DNA of 32,508 nucleotides from Sporichthyaceae bacterium (lineage in GTDB: Bacteria > Actinomycetota > Actinomycetes > Sporichthyales > Sporichthyaceae). A program made the translations under genes and the position numbers. Shown one piece after another: positions 30,152-32,508 of the stretch. The stretch spans positions 1-32,508 of the forward strand of contig DASXPS010000062.1 in NCBI GenBank assembly GCA_036493475.1. The letters run 5' to 3'. How positions within the stretch are numbered: the first letter of the stretch is position 1; the number at the start of each line of letters is the position of its first letter. Below the pieces are notes generated by a model. That model ran no database searches and was not told the DNA's origin. It saw nothing but the letters and a program-made list of their open reading frames with translations.

Positions 30152-31073
30152 CGTCCTCGGCCGTCAGGGTGAGCAGCGTTGCCTCCGGCCGGCAGCAGAT
30201 CCGCACCGGAGCGTAGGGAGAGGTGCCCAGACCTGCGGAGACGTGCAGCCAAGCTGCGCCGGGGACCCGCCAGTCGGGGTGGCGGGACAGTCCGCGGGCC
30301 CGTTTGCGATCCAGGTCGGAGTTGGTCACCAGCGCGCCGTAGAACGGCAGGCGCAGCTGCCCGCCGTGGGTGTGCCCGGCGATGATCAGCTGGTGCCCGT
30401 CCGCGGCCATCGCGTCCAACACCCGCCGGTACGGCGCATGCACCACGCCCACCGACAGATCGGTGGCCCGGTCCGCCGGACCGGAGACCGCGGCGTAGCG
30501 GTCGCGGTTGACGTGCGGATCGTCCACCCCGATCAGGTCGACAACCCGGCCGTCCAGCTTCAGCCGGGTCCGGGCGTTGCCGAGGTACTCCCAGCCGCGC
30601 GCGGCCAGCGCGTCGTGCAGTTCTGCGGTGGGCAGGTCCGGCGGCCGCGGAATCGGCTCGGAGTCCTTGCGGCGTAGGTAACGCGCGGGGTTAACGCCGA
30701 TCGGCGACCAGTAGTCGTTGGACCCGAACACGAACACGCCCGGCCGGTCCAGCAGTGGCCCCAGCGCCTCGATGACGTCCGGCACCGACTCGGGGTGCGC
30801 GAGGTTGTCCCCGGTATCGATCACCAGGTCCGGCTCCAGCGCATCCAACGCCCGCACCCAGGCGCGCTTCTTGGCCTGGTTCGGCGTCATGTGCAGGTCG
30901 GAGACCTGCAGCACGCGCAGCGGACGCTGGCCCGGGGGCAGCACCGGCACGGTCACCCGGCGCAGCGTGAACGCCCGCACCTCGTAGCCCGCGCCATAGG
31001 CCAGCACGCCCGCGCCCAGCGCGGTGAGCCCGGCCACTGTGGCCAGCAGGGGATTGCCGTCCGACCCGCTCAT
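30144..31073 (-). CDS. Metallophosphoesterase, N-terminally anchored (Rv3683-like)
   Basis: Calcineurin-like phosphoesterase of 309 residues with a membrane helix at about residues 8-27. The dimetal motifs are all present: D59-L-H61, G88-D89-N90, the variant GSND at 117-120 (usually GNHD), HAP near 212 and AGHTHGGQ with H234 and H236. Substitution of the His of GNHD is shared by part of the family. In mycobacteria a similar gene (Rv3683) neighbours ponA2 (Rv3682), as here. A role in cell-envelope phosphate ester cleavage is therefore inferred; the substrate is unknown. The start is the ATG at 31073; upstream codons lack a signal. Confidence 0.88.
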   Translation of the reverse strand: MSGSDGNPLLATVAGLTALGAGVLAYGAGYEVRAFTLRRVTVPVLPPGQRPLRVLQVSDLHMTPNQAKKRAWVRALDALEPDLVIDTGDNLAHPESVPDVIEALGPLLDRPGVFVFGSNDYWSPIGVNPARYLRRKDSEPIPRPPDLPTAELHDALAARGWEYLGNARTRLKLDGRVVDLIGVDDPHVNRDRYAAVSGPADRATDLSVGVVHAPYRRVLDAMAADGHQLIIAGHTHGGQLRLPFYGALVTNSDLDRKRARGLSRHPDWRVPGAAWLHVSAGLGTSPYAPVRICCRPEATLLTLTAEDDV

Positions 31074-31161
31074 CGCTTCAGTGTCGCACTCTTTGCGCCC
31101 AACGGCCCCTGCCTGTGGACAGGGCTTTGCTTGGAGCTCGCCGCGCCCGGCGCCGTTGCGC

Positions 31162-31227
31162 ATGTCATGCGCTAAAGGTCCTTGTCAGGCGTCTGCACGA
31201 CTGACAAGGCCCCGTTGCGCATGACAT
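31162..31227. terminator. Nested inverted repeat between PBP and phosphoesterase genes
   Basis: Outer arms ATGTCATGCGC (31162-31172) and GCGCATGACAT (31217-31227), inner arms CCTTGTCAG (31180-31188) and CTGACAAGG (31201-31209) around a 12-nt loop. Read leftward, the inner hairpin is followed by ACCTTTAG, a modest T-run, so it can terminate the PBP transcript. The element GTTGCGCATG also recurs as a direct repeat at 31155-31164 and 31214-31223. Confidence 0.68.
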
Positions 31228-31256
31228 CCGCTCCGCGGGAGCACGCAACGAGCTGA

Positions 31257-32508
31257 TCAGAGCACCGCGGACTGCGGGGTCCCCGGGGTCGAGGTCGAGG
31301 TCGGGTCGTCCGACGGGGTCGACGTGGGGTTGTCCGACGGGGTGGACGTGGGCTTGTTCGACTGCGACGGCGTCGAGGAGGACTGGGCGCCCTTCTTCGA
31401 GTTCTTCGCCGGCTTGTCCTTGCCCGTCGGGGTGTCCCCGATCTTCGGCTTGGCGTACGGGTTGTACTTGTAGGTCATCTTGCCCGGGCCACTGGCGCCC
31501 GGGCCCTGGGTGCCACGCAGCACGGCCGGGTCGGCGGGGTGGAACTGCAGCTTGGGCGCGCCCGTCAGGGCGGCGTCCATCATTTCCTTCCAGATCGGGC
31601 CGGGCACCTTGCTGCCCAACACCCGCGGGTAGAACGTTCCGCCGATGGTGATGTCGGCCATCTTGAAGTTGTAGTCGTCCGGGTTGCCCAGCCAGACCGA
31701 GGTGGCCAGCTGCGGGGTGACGCCGGAGTACCAGACCGCGATGTTGTTGTTGGTGGTACCGGTCTTGCCGCCGGCCGCGCGGTTGTCGTTCAGGTCCATC
31801 GCGTAGCCGTAGCCGCCCTTCTCCATCACCGAGCGCATGATGTCCACGGTGGCGTCGGCGACCTTTGGGTCGATGGCCTGCTTGCAGTTGCCCGAGGGCA
31901 CCGGCAGCGGCTTGCCGTCCCGGCCGATCATCGAGTCGATGGCGATCGGGTCGCAGTGCACGCCGCGCGCGGCCATCGTCGCGTAGGCGTCGGCCACGGT
32001 CAGCGGCGAGACCTCGTTGATGCCCAGCGTGTAGGGCAGGAACTCGTGCTGCGGCTTGCCGTCGGCGCGGTGGATGCCGGCCGCGGTCGCCATCGAGACG
32101 ACGTCGCACAGCCCGACCTTCTGTTCCATCTGCGCGTAGAACGTGTTCACCGAGCGGCGCAGCGCCTCGCGCATCGTGATCACGCCGAACTGGCCGTTGT
32201 CGCCCTCTTCGGTGAAGTTCGTCGGGGACCAACCGTCGGCGGGCACCCGCTTGCCCTCACAGTTGCGGTCGGCGTGGAAGCCGCCGATGGTCAGCGGCGA
32301 GTAGATCTTGTACTCCGAGCCGTAGCCCTCGGCCAGCGCCGCCGCGGTGGTGAACACCTTGTGCGTGGAGCCGTCCTGGAAGCCGCGGGACCCGCCGTAG
32401 TTGTAGTCGGTGGCGTAGTTGATCACCGTCTGGCCCTTGCCGCCGCCGTACTCCCGGCTGACCGCCATCGCCCGGATCTTGCCGGTGCCCGGCTCCACCG
32501 AGGCCAGC
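31257..32508 (-). CDS. Class A penicillin-binding protein, transpeptidase part (cut by right edge), PonA2-like
   Basis: C-terminal 416 residues of a bifunctional peptidoglycan glycosyltransferase-transpeptidase; the N-terminal part lies beyond the window. The three active-site motifs are present: S-T-H-K (nucleophile Ser codon at 32369-32367), S-V-N at 32153-32145 and K-T-G-T-T at 31766-31752. The cross-linking domain ends with LRGTQGPGASGPGKM and is followed by a Lys-rich stretch and a Ser/Thr/Pro tail with repeats of PTSTPSD. Adjacent metallophosphoesterase supports a PonA2-type assignment by gene order known in mycobacteria. No C-terminal PASTA domain is seen before the Ser/Thr/Pro tail, which is a difference from mycobacterial PonA2. 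Confidence 0.9.
   Translation of the reverse strand, partial: LASVEPGTGKIRAMAVSREYGGGKGQTVINYATDYNYGGSRGFQDGSTHKVFTTAAALAEGYGSEYKIYSPLTIGGFHADRNCEGKRVPADGWSPTNFTEEGDNGQFGVITMREALRRSVNTFYAQMEQKVGLCDVVSMATAAGIHRADGKPQHEFLPYTLGINEVSPLTVADAYATMAARGVHCDPIAIDSMIGRDGKPLPVPSGNCKQAIDPKVADATVDIMRSVMEKGGYGYAMDLNDNRAAGGKTGTTNNNIAVWYSGVTPQLATSVWLGNPDDYNFKMADITIGGTFYPRVLGSKVPGPIWKEMMDAALTGAPKLQFHPADPAVLRGTQGPGASGPGKMTYKYNPYAKPKIGDTPTGKDKPAKNSKKGAQSSSTPSQSNKPTSTPSDNPTSTPSDDPTSTSTPGTPQSAVL

Noticed and set aside
31295-31400. Tandem DNA repeat in the PBP tail as a CRISPR-like or minisatellite element
   Set aside because: The repeats are explained by the Ser/Thr/Pro-rich coding tail (PTSTPSD units) and show no regular spacers.

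Overview
The window is about 32.5 kb of high-GC DNA with frequent GTG starts and tightly packed genes. It encodes a mycothiol-dependent isomerase-type protein, a DUF2993/LmeA-like protein, many TetR regulators and a PonA2-type penicillin-binding protein next to a metallophosphoesterase. These point to an actinobacterium (Actinomycetota) with a mycothiol-containing, mycobacteria/Frankia-like background; I cannot name the genus from the sequence alone.

Left part (1-5.5 kb): a minus-strand zinc-type ABC uptake operon (lipoprotein, ATPase and a permease cut by the left edge) lies behind a Zur-like operator. On the plus strand follow a FUSC-family membrane protein and an ACSM-like acyl-CoA synthetase, then a convergent ElaA-like acetyltransferase. 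From 5.5 to 8.4 kb come two small NTF2/SnoaL-fold proteins, a small four-helix membrane protein with a His-rich motif, a STAS-domain protein lacking the usual phosphorylatable Ser, and a TetR regulator preceded by a perfect 15-bp palindrome.

Middle part (8.4-19.7 kb): a TetR regulator is divergent from a DHA2 multidrug exporter, with two matching palindromic operators exactly 42 bp apart between them. A histidine phosphatase and a secreted M1 metallopeptidase follow. A probable four-gene minus-strand run is next: LmeA-like anchor protein, TetR, GMC oxidoreductase and MDMPI-type protein. A second DHA2 exporter is divergent from it, and its 3' end overlaps by 80 bp the 3' end of a MacB/FtsX-type permease.

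19.9-25.1 kb holds the most system-like unit: three translationally coupled or closely spaced genes for an unknown secreted, C-terminally anchored protein, an N-terminally anchored periplasmic-binding protein and a fused LivH-LivM permease. No ATPase gene is present in the window. The MacB-type permease divergent from this unit also lacks an adjacent ATPase. 

Right part (25-32.5 kb): a lipoprotein, a TetR regulator divergent from a phytoene-dehydrogenase-like FAD oxidoreductase (with a symmetric operator candidate between them), and a decayed Ser/Thr kinase gene. Then come a previously easy-to-miss 45-residue gene (Asp/Tyr/Gly head, Arg-rich middle, His-rich tail) with a strong ribosome binding site, a tRNA-Pro(CGG), and a secreted cupin-like protein flanked by 31-bp imperfect direct repeats. 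The window ends in a metallophosphoesterase and the 3' part of a class A penicillin-binding protein. No CRISPR array, insertion sequence or rRNA was seen.
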